Source: Cristatella mucedo
Taxonomy: Eukaryota; Bryozoa; Phylactolaemata; Cristatellidae
Length of the DNA: 64,000 nt
Assembly (NCBI GenBank): GCA_009760855.2
Contig: WPIO01000003.1
Location: 7,337,501 to 7,401,500, forward strand
Reading direction: 5' to 3'
Shown here: in pieces, positions 23,270-34,202 of the stretch
Layout of the letters: every line of letters starts with the position of its first letter
Numbering within the stretch: the first letter of the stretch is position 1
Translations under genes and position numbers: made by a program
The notes under the pieces: generated by a model
The model's database searches: none
Seen by the model: only the letters and a program-made list of their open reading frames with translations
Told to the model about the DNA's origin: nothing

Positions 23270-23582
23270 CTCTACAGAAAATGATGTCGCAAGAATTTCA
23301 GGCAGGAATTAAGGTCTTGGAGACTTATGACAATGTTCCAGAAAAAAGATGACATGACTATATTTTAATGAAAATAGATTTTTCATGAATAAAAACAGAT
23401 TTATGTACATGAATAAATGTAGATTGGTGTGCACGAGAAAAATAAAACGTCCCCTGAAAATAAGCCCCCGTACGATTTCCGGAGCTAAAATTAATATAAG
23501 ACCATGTGCTATTTTTGGGTAAACACGGTAGATGAGATAAGCGACTACCTCGCCCACGTGGTAACCCCCTCTAATATACCTA

Positions 23583-23690
23583 TATCTATATAATATATAT
23601 ATAATATATGCATGTAGTATATATATATATATATATATACATGTATATATATATATATGCAAATATATATAATAATAATATATAACCTAA
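23583..23690. repeat. AT-rich microsatellite cluster (TA)n and (AAT)n
   Basis: Several (TA)n runs separated by 'gcatgtagta' and 'gcaaat', ending in 'aataataat'. The Tyr/Ile frames on the minus strand are artefacts. Confidence 0.9.
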
Positions 23691-23865
23691 CTGTACCCGC
23701 CCCTCCTGCTGCGGCGGTGCTCGCTCCGCAGGCCGGCTCGTAATTGATCGATAGAGTTGCTTAAGATTTATGTTGCTGCATGGACAAATATATAAATTTT
23801 TGAATCCATTCTCGTGAGTCTTGTTGTGCACTGGCGCATCGTTCAATAATCTGCATGATTAGCAG

Positions 23866-23944
23866 CAAATGTAAAGTGCCTAGAAAGAGATTGAGTTCTC
23901 TGACGCCGCTTTATCAAGTGCATTATTACTATTATTATTATTAT
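23866..23944 (+). mobile_element. L2 3'-tail fragment
   Basis: 'agcagcaaatgtaaagtgcc', 'tagaaagagattgag', 'ttctctgacgccgctttatc', 'aagtgcattattac' and an (ATT)n run: only the last 80 bp of an L2, with the hairpin intact apart from one arm. Confidence 0.88.
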
Positions 23945-24065
23945 CTTTTATTTTCTCACGCTAAATTCGTAAAAATAGAAAAATGAGCTTCGTTGTTCCC
24001 TTCTTTCATTGTGTCACGACTGGTGACGCTGTCCGCTCGTAGCTATAAAATAAATAAATATTTAC

Positions 24066-24203
24066 TTATTTAACAGCCTCATTTTGTATAGTGGTAGAAG
24101 AGTCTTATTGGTCATTCCCACCGCTTGCAATTGGCAATAAATTATCGCCCACAGACGGATTCAAACCCCCGTTCAACGGTGTGGCCAAGCACAGTACTTT
24201 GTA
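24066..24203 (-). mobile_element. SINE-2 copy 3
   Basis: Inverted relative to copies 1 and 2. The minus strand contains GGTTTGAATCC-type B-box sequence (reverse of 'ggattcaaaccc', 24158-24169), 'gggcgataatttattgcc', 'gcaagcggtggga' and the tail 'actatacaaaatgaggctg' running to the left end. Confidence 0.8.
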
Positions 24204-24534
24204 TGGAGTCTAATGAGAGTGCCATTGCAAATAGTATCGATTAGTCCCAACTTATTTTCATTTTTTCATGCTTATCATCAAGAAAATGAATTCTTGCAGA
24301 TAAGAAAGCAGATCGCATGTACACATATTACGCTTAAAAGCAAATAGCTTTGGCATTTTCTCTTTCATGACTTCGCGCTGGTTCAAGAAGTTATTCTGCA
24401 TAAGAGTAGCTGATATGCTGCGACCTGCGTTCGTGCATTTTGATGCAATTGCTGGACTCACGTTTCCACTATCACATTGATGCTTGAAGTATTGGAAAAA
24501 GATTTTGGATGGTGCAAAGCTACATTGTAAATAG
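24204..24534. other. No gene recognised
   Basis: AT-rich sequence. The open frame at 24258-24461 (minus) has no recognised domain. Confidence 0.35.
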
Positions 24535-24880
24535 AGCTATTTTGAGAGTCCAAAGTATTCATCTCAACAAGTTGCAAACATGTACCTCGATCTACCAATT
24601 TGCAATAAAGTTGGGATGCAAGCCGTATACGATGCTGAGATACGTGATAATTGTATTTCTTTATATGTTGCTTTAACTTTACTTCCGATTTGGACAGGTT
24701 TCTGTAATCAGTTTTCTTTTTATATGGAAATCGTCAAACCTTGTGATCCTATTTCTAACATGCTTCCGTTTAAAAAGGTCTCTTGCACAAATATTCAATT
24801 TCTGAACCAATTTTTCGTATTTTCGTGACATTAGCCCATAAGACAGCGCCCTGCTTCTACATTCGTCATAACAACTCTCA
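24535..24880 (+). repeat. Dispersed repeat D1, copy 2
   Basis: Collinear with 4195-4535 (blocks listed there). This copy has an uninterrupted open frame at 24580-24828, but the frame is closed in copy 1 and no domain is recognised, so coding is not supported. Confidence 0.65.
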
Positions 24881-25228
24881 TGAAAAATGTGTATAATACA
24901 GTACCGCTTTATAGCGCTCGGTTGCGAGAGTAATGTCTCATAATTTAAGAATATTAACAACAGACCGATTCTACAGCACCAAGAAAACTAATTATCCAGG
25001 CACTTTAAACTCCCTGCGAGAGAAGTGATAAACTATGGTTCATGAGATGTGTTCTCGGATTTGCATTTCATGCTTAAACAACCGTGCAAAAGGGCAAAAG
25101 TTCTTGAATTCTTGTATTATAAATTGAATTATTTAATTGTTTATTAAAATCTTGAATTAATTTGTTACTTTGTTTATTGATGTTTTACTCAATTATTTTA
25201 GTTCTTGAATTATTTCATTCTTAAACCA
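24881..25228. other. AT-rich sequence with 'ttcttgaatt' repetition
   Basis: 25090-25225 repeats 'ttcttgaatt' or 'ttgaattattt' about five times with variable spacing. No gene. Confidence 0.4.
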
Positions 25229-26790
25229 GTAATAATAATAATAATAATGTACTTGATAAAGCGCCCTCAGAGAACTTAATCTCTTTCTAGGCGCTTTACA
25301 TTTGCTGCAAAGGGAAATGCAATTGAATGGTAAGTGAAATCATGCTTGAAAAACAAGCACAATGAATAATATGGTTAGGGTGACATGCACAGGGTCAGCA
25401 TGCAAATGTGGTTAGTGGCAGCATGCACAGTGTCAGCACGCATAAGCACATCAAGGATGAATCACAGGGACCCACTATATGCTGTCCTAAATAGATGTGT
25501 TTTTAAGTTCCTTTTAAATGTGGTCAGGTCAGGGGATGTTCTGACGCAGGTCGGGAGGGAGTTCCAGGCTTTGGGAGCATACGAACTAAATGCACGGTCT
25601 CCAAAGGATTTGAGGTTTGTACGAGGTATTGGTACACTGTTGGATTCCGAAAAGCGGGTGCTACGATGCTTGGCCTGATGGGGTAGTATATCTGAGAGAT
25701 AGGTTGGAGCCATAGAATAAAGGGACCTAAAAGTGAGCGACAAAACCTTGAAGTCAATCCGTTGCTTGACTGGTAGCCAGTGCAGGTCGGCGAGAAGTGG
25801 AGTAATGTGGCAACTGCGACGCTCACGACAGACAAGCCTAGCTGCGGAGTTTTGCACCAGCTACAATCGCCTGATCGCTCATGCTTGTAGACCAGTAAGC
25901 AGTGAATAGCAGAAGTCGAGACGGGATGTCACGAATGTTCGGACCAAATTGGACATGGTATCCTTATCTAAACAGGCCCGAATTTAAGCAATGTTGTGGA
26001 GCTGGAAATAGGCAGATTTGACTGTGGAGCTGATATGGTCGTCTAACGAGAGGTCGCTTTGGAAAATGAGACCTGCATTTCGAGCTGATGCAACAGGAGG
26101 TATGCTGGCAGAGCCAATTTTGAGAGTCAGCCTTTCCAATCTCTGAATCGCACTAGGTTTTCCCATAACTAGTAAGTTAGTTTTATCATCGTTTAGTTTA
26201 AGAAAATTTGCTGCCATCTAAGTGCGGATGTCATCAATGCATGCAGCAAGTGAGTTGAGAGAGTTTGAGGTGCTCGAAGGCTGGGAAGGATCAAAGCAAA
26301 GGTACAACTGAGTGTCATCCGCAAAGAAGTGAAAGCCTAGATTGTGCTTGGCAATCACATCAGCAAGAGGGAGACTATAAACCGTGAAAGGAACCGCACC
26401 TAGCATGGAGCCCTGAGGTACTCCATATTTCAGAGGTACTTCAGAGGAGCTTTGTCAATTCACGTCAATACTCTGGAGTCTCCCACTGAAATAGGACCTG
26501 AACCACTGCAGAGCAGTGCCAGTGATGCCCAGGCGAGATGAGAGGCGCTCTAGAAGAACTTTGTGATCGATGGTATCAAAAGCTGCCGAAAGATCGAGAA
26601 AAACAAGCAGAGACACTCTAGCCATGTCTGCATTCCTAAGTAGGTCGTTGTATAACATGAGCAATGCTGACTCTGTGGAGTGACTAGCTCTAAAGCCAGA
26701 CTGCAACTTACTAGCAAGGTGTGAGATTTCGATATATGAGTTCAGCTTGTCTGCCACGACCCGTTCCAGTGTCTTCGATAGGAATGGTAG
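25229..26790 (-). mobile_element. L2 copy C, 5'-truncated LINE; its 5' 570 bp is nearly identical to copy G
   Basis: The minus-strand element starts (3' end, left) with (ATT)n at 25229-25248 and the hairpin at 25255-25302. The ORF2 C-terminus (25462-25857), thumb (25984-26217), FADDTQLY (in 26218-26406) and [10 protein letters not shown] (in 26455-26883) follow in order. Homology to copy G stops abruptly at 26790, which marks 5' truncation. The 26218-26790 part differs from 43251-43823 at only about five positions, while 25984-26217 differs at roughly 14 of 180. Confidence 0.92.
25462..26790 (-). pseudogene. L2 ORF2 reverse transcriptase remnant (copy C)
   Basis: Partial ORF2 lacking the endonuclease. 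From the N-terminal side: [20 protein letters not shown], then [11 protein letters not shown] with the first catalytic Asp, then [12 protein letters not shown] followed by an in-frame TGA (top strand 26455-26457); PFTVYSLPLADVI and HFFADDTQLY with the catalytic Asp pair; a stop at 26218; FLKLNDDKTNLLVMGKPS (thumb); and the C-terminal [20 protein letters not shown] and [18 protein letters not shown]. The TGA replaces the Gly codon GGA still present in copy F. The same TGA is in copy G. Confidence 0.9.
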
Positions 26791-28007
26791 CAGTATGCAA
26801 ATGAGCTCTAAAAGACGCTCGAGATCACCGGTTAGGAATGTGCACTGGCTCATGCACGGGTAAGCATAAAAAGCACTCTTCAACTATGGACTATTTAAAC
26901 TATTTAGAATGAGCGGAGACTCGAAACTTGCATATGTTCACACAAAATTTACTTTCTTCAATTTGCCAATTATCATACCTTAATGCTGCAACTAAAGTTT
27001 TTAGAATTTCCGTGTGTGATTTCACTTTTTCGAATTCCAGATTTTGGCAGAGTGAGTAGCTGCTTAAACCTGTTGGCACTCAATGCCGATGTTGTTATAC
27101 GCTTTAATTCAGTACGATCTAGAAGTGTGATTCAGGGACAATTGTTAACAATATACATGCATACAAAACGCAATGTGACTAACTCAATATGACTGCCATG
27201 GGTCATCAGCAATGACCCAATCAATACCTCCGACAGCAAATGCTACGCTGCAGCGTCTCCTGAACCAAAGTCCTTCGACATAAATACCCACAGCGCCCTT
27301 AACAGGTGCTAGTCCTCGCCGGACACTTTAGGTATACTGGTGTCACTTGGCACCTCTAAGGGCAGCTAATTCGTCGTCGATGCAGCAGCGCCAGTACAAG
27401 CTGGTAAGCCGATGCTAGCACAGAATGAGAGCAACTAAGAATGATAGCACTTCTTTAACAACGAGCCCTTGTCATTCACGCAGAGCAGTACATTCCCCGT
27501 AACATACCACTGGCTGCAAATGCACATCAGCAGCCCTGGCTGCATTTCCCTACTTTTTCACTACTGCCTAGAGCGTCGCGGGCTGCGCCTCCATTTTTTC
27601 CGATTGGTGGTGCCTCCATTTTTCCGATTGATGGCCGGGCAGGCCAGTCATTTAGCAGCTCGGATGATCGGAACTGAGATCTCGTGGAAGAGTGAGCGAA
27701 GATTCCTGCCAGCCACCCAGCCAGTGGAGAGCTAAATTGAAATCCGCCTAGCTTTTTTCCGTGAGAATGCCCAAGTACTACTAGCTCTACGCATGCGCGA
27801 GCGCGTCGCCTCGAGAGCAGATTAGCAGAGGGTGAGGCCGGCACAAGGGTAGCAGATCTGAATTAGCAGGCGTGAGCAGACAGCTAGGTTGAGGGCTGAA
27901 ATTGTCTGCATGCTTTGATCTGAGGACGAGATATCTTGAGCACTGGCTGGAGGGGGCTGCTGACGAGATAAAGCCCTCCCCCTTCCATTCCCCGATAGCA
28001 GGGGGGA
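26791..28007. other. No gene recognised
   Basis: AT-rich to 27200, mixed afterwards. 'gcctccattttttccgattg' (27589) is nearly repeated at 27611. Open frames at 27469-27735 and 27527-27844 overlap in antisense and have no recognised domain. Confidence 0.4.
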
Positions 28008-29190
28008 CGGTGACCCGACAAAGCAGCCCAGGAAAAAACAGCCCCGTTAAAATAGCCACTACAAAATAGCCTGCTTACAAAACAGCCTAAGACAAAATAG
28101 TCCAGTGAAAAAATTAGATACTTTCGGAGTATCTATAATAAATAACTAACAAATACTAACTGATAAACTGAATTTGTATAGAACTTTTTTTTCTTGAGCA
28201 AAACGCTATCAAGTTTGGAGTCAAAAATTTAAATACAATGTAAGATCAAGATATTTAAATACCATCTGAATCACAATTTAGACTCTCAGATTGAATATGA
28301 TTCTACGGATTAAATCCAGGCACTCAAGTTCATCGCAGGTTAGAACCAGAGTTTGAAGATGCCGATTGAGTTGCGCGCATTTCGATGCGTCTGGTTGTCT
28401 TTACCCCGCTTGGAAACGTGCAATATCGATCTTTACTCTGTCCTTCTCCTTTAAAAATTACCCTATTATTATTATTAATTGGATGAGTTTGAATGCAGAT
28501 GGGTGATGGGTGATGGCACTTGATTGTCTGTTGAAATGGTCGGCGCAATGAAGGTATAAAAATAATTAGGCGGCCAACGGAAAAATAAATAGCAAAAAAT
28601 GTGGAATTGATCAATTAGTTTATTTAAAAAATAGTCTTGAATTACAATTAGCCTCGACTTGCGAAATAGATAGGGACCGGTAAACCCGCAGTAAGTTAAA
28701 TCTTTGTAAGTTTAGAATGGAATAGGATGCGTTCTACTGTGATAGAATCTGACGCTGTCAGACATCGCTTCCTCCCTTCTGTTTGCAATGTCGTCAAATC
28801 TACTGACTGCACGCGGATTTTGAAAGTGTTATTGGATAAATTTTGATTTTTGATTTTTTTTCTTACCGCGGTCAATCGAGTTTGTATCTTCCGAGTTTTA
28901 ATTGGGGGCTGACTATGTTTGCTATTCTTAGAATAAATGTAGAATTCGCTTACACGTTTTCACTTTTTAACGTGTTTATTTTAAAAAAAAATTAATTGAT
29001 TTTTTATTATCGTAGCGGAATGTGTTCCACGACATAGTTTACGGCAATGTAACAGATTCGCAAAAATGTCTTTTTAATCACTCGGCGTTTTCTGTAGCGA
29101 CTACTTCGTCGATCTCGCGTCGTCGCATTCGTCGGAGTATTTTATCGGGGCTATTTTTTTGCGTGTCCTCAGGGGGCAGGACCAGGTCAC
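28008..29190. mobile_element. Repeat R1 copy 1: element with CCGACAAAATAGCC-type sub-repeats at both ends, inverted
   Basis: Collinear over about 1.05 kb with 62985-64000. The left end is a degenerate tandem array of a 12-16 bp unit around 'gacaaaatagcc' (28015-28105, about six units). At the right end 'tatcggggctattttttt' (29143-29160) is the inverse of this motif, so the element has inverted termini built of sub-repeats; 'gtgacc' on the left (28008) is mirrored by 'ggtcac' (29183). No shared open frame exists. Behaviour as a non-autonomous foldback or TIR element is inferred. Confidence 0.65.
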
Positions 29191-29904
29191 TGCAGCCACC
29201 GAAGCTCCCTTGGCCATAAAAAAGCCCTCGAGTGATAGCCGCCACGTCTCGCGCGCAGCACTGTAAAGGAGGCCAGTTGAGTCATATCGGCCTTTCGTTC
29301 AGGTCAGTAAACTAGACAGTCGCTAGCTGGCGATGACGAAGGGCCGTATGACGCTAGCAATGCCACTCGGCAGTGGATAAAGCATTTCTGCGAGAGCGCG
29401 TGGAAGCCTGCACTTTCGTTGCTGTGTGAGCGGAAGTAGATGGCAGCTACCAAAGTACGGCAACAGCGTGCCGCAACTACGTGCGGAACTAATGGTGCTG
29501 CAAACGGACGGAGTGCTGCACTTAATGTGGCCACGTGGAAACTGTTTTATTATAGGCGTTTCGGTTGTCATTGAACTTCAAATACTAGATTGGTGTCTGA
29601 TAAAGTATGGCATGAGTATCAGCCTAAATTTTATTGTTTAATTTGATGGAGACAATTGCAAAATATTCGCCGCAGCAATATTCACTCCATATCTGATCCT
29701 GATGCACTGTGAAACAGAAGCCAGCTAAATCAGTCATATTATGATATATGTTCACTATTCGTCGTTCCTGAATTTAAAAGGTTAGTTACCCATTATACGA
29801 TTATCTATGGCTATGACCGAATAAAAGCCGACGCCATACAATAAGGAGTGAGTAGTAAATTTGAGCTGGTTTGAGGTCTAGACCGCTGAGCCATTGCTGT
29901 GTGA
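29191..29904. other. No gene recognised
   Basis: Mixed sequence. Frames at 29304-29571 (minus) and 29426-29641 have no recognised domain. Confidence 0.35.
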
Positions 29905-30431
29905 AATCTAGGCGTCACGTTCCAAAATGACCTTTCGTTAGACGACCGCATCAGCTCCACAGTCAAGTCTGCCTACTTTCAGCTACATAACAGTGCTAAA
30001 TTGTGGGCTTGTTTAGACAATGATACCACATCTAAGCTGGTCCAAGAATTGTTGACATCCCGTCTTGACTTCTGTAACTCACTGCTTGCTGGCCTACCGG
30101 ATTGTGCAATCAGGCGCTTACAACTGGTGCAAAACTCTGCAGCTATGCTTGTCTGTCGTGAGCATCGCAGTTGCCATATTACATCACTACTCAACGACCT
30201 GCACTGGCTACCATTCAAGAAACGGTTTGACTTCAAGGTTTTGTCGCTCACTTTTGAGTCACTTCCTTCTTAGCCTCCAGCCTATCTCTCAGATCTACTC
30301 CCCCACCAGGCCAAGCGTCGTCCAAGCATCTCCCATACTCCCCCATCGTCCAAGCATCCGCTTTTCGGAATCTAACTGTTTACCTATATCTCGTACAAAC
30401 CTAAAATTATTTAGAGACCGTCCATTTAGTT

Positions 30432-30436
<5 letters not shown>

Positions 30437-30480
<44 letters not shown>
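30437..30480. repeat. (TA)n microsatellite at a SINE 3' end
   Basis: About 22 TA units between L2 copy D and the 3' end of the inserted SINE-1. Confidence 0.93.
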
Positions 30481-30485
<5 letters not shown>

Positions 30486-30621
30486 TTTGTATAGCACCCA
30501 AAGAGAACTTAATCTCTATTCAGGCGCTTTTCGTGTGCCTCGGGGCTCGAGCCAACGACCTCAGCCAGGCCTTGGTCGAGGCGAGCACCTTAACCGCTGG
30601 ACCAAACCAGCTCGGCATGTT
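30481..30621 (-). mobile_element. SINE-1 copy nested in L2 copy D
   Basis: On the minus strand: A-box-like TGGTCCAGCGGTTAAGG (reverse of 30587-30604), B box GGCTCGAGCC (reverse of 30543-30553), hairpin tail AGAGATTAAGTTCTCT (reverse of 30507-30522) with a 'ctatacaaat' end, then (TA)n. It is the short-spacer subtype without the duplicated segment. It lies in L2 sequence, so it is younger than that L2 copy. Confidence 0.88.
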
Positions 30622-30972
30622 TGTATGCTCCCAAAGCCTGGATCTCACTCCAGACTTGAGTCTCGACATCCCCTGACTTGACCACATTTAAAAAGAAATT
30701 AAAAACCCACCTGCTCATGACGCATTTATTGGGTCCCTGAGATTCATCCTTTATATGCTTGTGCGTGCTGACACTGTGCATACTGCCAATAGCCATACTT
30801 GCATGCTGACCCTGTGCATGTCAGCCCTAACCAAGTTATTGTTCATGTTGTTTATCGAGCCTGAAACCACTCGCCATTCGATTGCGTTTCCTTTGCAGCA
30901 AATGCAAAGTGCCTAGAAAGAGATTGAGTTCTCTGAGGGCGCTTCATCAAGTGGATTATTATTATTGCATCA

Positions 30973-31965
30973 GGGATGTCATTGAAAGTCAGTAAACCTC
31001 CGAAGCTGTAGAATAGACTTGTCTGTGCTTGCTGATACGGACTTGTTATTGCTAAGGTACGGGCTAAGTTACTTCGCCTAAGTTACTTCGTCTCTGCCGT
31101 GTGCAGCCACAGGCAGCATACCTGAGCGTGGGCTGCAGCTACAAACGGTAGCAGCGATACAAGGTTCAGGTGTCACTTGTATTCGTCGGGGCGTAGGCTG
31201 AGACTAGCCCCGATAGGAGCGCTGCCTTCAGCAGCCTAGTTATATCCGGACGTGAAAACCGCTCAACCCGTTTGTATAAACTGTCGTTTTTTGCCATCAG
31301 GTTCTTTCTGACAGCCGGAGGGGCCTTTCGAAAGCATGCTGAATCGGCACAGTCCCTATCGCATCTATTCGTGAAACAGTTTGCTATCGAAAATATTTAT
31401 ATCCTTGATGAACGGCTCGACGGCCTTGCGATTAATCTAAATAGCGAACCCAGTTTTGCAGCTCTTCCATACAATTCAGTACATGCCACCCTTATGTGCA
31501 ACCCAAGTACCGTGCTTCTGACCTTTGCCTGTCAAATGCCTAATTTGTGCCTAAACCTTTGTGCTTATATTTGTGTAATGCAGTATTCCTGAAGACGTCA
31601 TTAGTTCAAGTTTGCAATCAAAGATCGCGAATGCTCCTCTGAGGAAATTGTTCAAACAATTCATTCCCGCTCTACTTCGCATGGGATATCGAATTGGAAG
31701 GCAGACGCAGTATACGGCTGTCATCACGGATGAATAACCTAGCACCAGGCAGGCAAGCTGAACTGTATCATTAGACCCCATTAGCTTAATTATCGACCTG
31801 GAGACAAGCAGCTCTTACTCCTTGGCCTAGAACTCGCATCAGCCGAGCGTTTCTGTGTCTGACTACTACGTCCGTCTGCCTTTTCATTCGCCTGACTGCC
31901 TATCTTTTGGTCTCTGTCTCCCAGCCTGTCTTTCTGCGTGCTACCTGCTTCCATCTGTCTTTCTG
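30973..31965. other. No gene recognised
   Basis: 'ctaagttacttcgcctaagttacttcg'-type duplication lies at 31068-31092. The open frame at 31272-31592 (106 codons, with LFVKQFAIENIYILDERLDG in it) has no recognised family. From 31840 the sequence becomes CTGTCT-rich before the microsatellite. Confidence 0.4.
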
Positions 31966-31968
31966 TCT

Positions 31969-32896
<928 letters not shown>

Positions 32897-33857
32897 AAAC
32901 AAACTTACTAGTTATGGGCAAACCCAGTGCGATTCACAAATTGGAAAGGCTGAAACTCAAAATTGGCTCTGCCAGCATATCTCCTGTTGAATCAGTTGGA
33001 AATCTAGGTGTCATATTCCAAAGCGACCTCTCGTTAGACGACCATGTCAGCTCCACAATCAAATCTGCCTATTTTCAGCTTCATAACATTGATAAAATTC
33101 GGGCCTGTTTAGATAAGGATACCACGTCCAAGTTGGTCCATGCATTCATGACATCCCGTCTCGACTTCTGCAACTCACTGCTTACTGGCCTACCAGCATG
33201 TGCGATCAGGCGATTGCAGCTGGTGTAAAACTCCGCAGCTAGGCTTGTCTGCCATGAGCGTCGCAGTTGCCACATTACACCACTTCTCGGCGACCTGCAC
33301 TGGCTACCAGTCAAGCAACGGATTGACTTCAAGGCTTGGTCGCTCACTTGTAGGTCACCTCATTCTTTGGCTCCAGTCTATCTTTCACATCTACTCCCCC
33401 ACCAGGCCAAGCATCGTACCACCCGCTTTTCGGAATCCAACAGCGTACCAATACCTCGTACAAACCTCAAATCTTTTGGAGACCGTGCATTTAGTTCGTA
33501 TGCTCCCAAAGCCTGGAACTCCCTCCCGACCTGCGTCAGAACATCCCCTGACCTGACCACATTTAAAAGGAACTTAAAAACACACTTATTTAGGACAGCA
33601 TGTAGTGGGTCCCTGTGATTCCTCCTTCACGTGCTTATGCGTGCTGACACTGTGCATGCTGCCACTAACCACATTTGCATGCTGGCCCTGTGCATGTCAC
33701 CCCTAACCATGTTATTCATTTTGTTTGTTTACCAAGCATGATATTACTCACCATTCAATTGCATTTCCCTTTGCAGCAAATGTAAAGCGCCTAGAGAGAG
33801 ATTAAGTTCTCTGAGCGCGCTTTATCAAGTGCATTATTATTATTATTATTGTTATTA
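32897..33857 (+). mobile_element. L2 copy E, 5'-truncated, with an intact 3' hairpin
   Basis: Plus strand, starting within the thumb at 'acttactagttatgggcaaa' (MGKPSAIHKLERLKLKIGSA) and running through NLGVIFQSDLSLDDHVSSTIKSAYFQLHN, then the C-terminal region (33200-33618: [50 protein letters not shown]) to the 3' UTR. The hairpin is at 33784-33823 and (ATT)n at 33833-33857. The stop codon after the Leu of the final reading frame is at 33616. Of all copies this has the cleanest C-terminus. Confidence 0.93.
33784..33823 (+). other. L2 3'-terminal hairpin (LINE end-recognition structure)
   Basis: In the family consensus AAAGCGCC pairs with GGCGCTTT, and AGAGA with TCTCT around a TTAAGT loop; here the outer right arm has one change (GCGCGCTTT). 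The same structure recurs in every L2 tail in the window and in SINE-1 tails. In related LINEs the reverse transcriptase recognises the 3' end of its RNA; that role here is inferred. Confidence 0.7.
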
Positions 33858-33861
33858 AAAG

Positions 33862-34116
33862 CGTCTGGATCGATATCGTAGGGATCTGCCAAGGGAGGTA
33901 TCTAGGGGATGGCGATTCAAAAGCTTGGCAAAGTGTAACCAAAGCCAAACCGTATGGAGAGATGGGAATTACAAATTTGGAGTGTATAGCGCATGTCAGT
34001 AAGAGGCTGGGCACTGCTTTGCGAAACCTTAAAACAAAGAATGTGAAATACCCAGAGGTCAAGGGCGGGTTCGGTGGACAAGCCGAAAATGATGTATATG
34101 AGGACAGATTACCCGA
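33862..34116 (+). pseudogene. Mutator-like transposase domain fragment
   Basis: Translating the plus strand gives RYLGDGDSKAWQSV (about 33896-33937) and then KPYGEMGITNLECIAHVSKR and LGTALRNLK (33948-34036). A GDGDS motif followed by PYG and an E-C-x2-H-V-x-KR-x-GT-x-LR segment is characteristic of the Mutator-like transposase domain common in invertebrate repeat-encoded proteins. The similarity fades after about 34060. Only about 60 residues remain, so it is a fragment of a cut-and-paste transposase gene. It lies between two L2 tails in the same orientation, with no spacer on either side. Confidence 0.72.
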
Positions 34117-34202
34117 TCTGCATTTCCCTTTGCAGCAAATGTAAAGCCCCTAGAAAGAGATTAAGTTCTCTGAGGGCTTTATCAAGTGCATTATTATTAT
34201 AA
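34117..34202 (+). mobile_element. L2 3'-tail fragment directly after the Mutator-like fragment
   Basis: 'ctttgcagcaaatgtaaag', 'agaaagagattaag', 'ttctctgagggctttatc' and (ATT)n to 34199. One hairpin arm has lost the GCGC step on the right. Confidence 0.88.

Larger units (their letters stand above)
21880..23530 (+). mobile_element. pogo/Tigger-like DNA transposon, decayed, with preserved right end
   Basis: Encodes a broken pogo-type transposase (see the pseudogene entry) and ends on the right with 'gggtaaacacggta' (23517-23530), preceded by 'cccctgaaaataagcccccg' (23451-23470) and 'ttaatataagacc' (23491-23503). This is the usual outline of a pogo-group terminal region (CCGTGTTTNCCC inverted terminal sequence next to TA). 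A matching left end was not found upstream of 21880. A SINE-2 copy is inserted between the DNA-binding and catalytic parts. Confidence 0.8.
29905..30972 (+). mobile_element. L2 copy D, 5'-truncated, split by a SINE-1 insertion
   Basis: Plus-strand L2. The first part, 29905-30430, covers the end of the reverse transcriptase and the C-terminal region (for example [37 protein letters not shown] in 30001-30273). It stops at 'tccatttagt' and resumes at about 30622 with 'tgtatgctcccaaagcc', exactly where uninterrupted copies continue. The 3' UTR and hairpin (30905-30950) and a short (ATT)n tail close it at 30972. Confidence 0.9.

Noticed and set aside
24580-24828. 82-codon frame within D1 copy 2
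   Set aside because: The homologous copy at 4195-4535 does not keep the frame.
30001-30481. 138-codon frame crossing from L2 into (TA)n as a fusion gene
   Set aside because: The fusion is an artefact of the SINE and microsatellite inserted in the LINE.
31272-31592. 106-codon frame as a candidate gene
   Set aside because: No domain, no conserved copy in the window and no splice or promoter evidence; left as unannotated.
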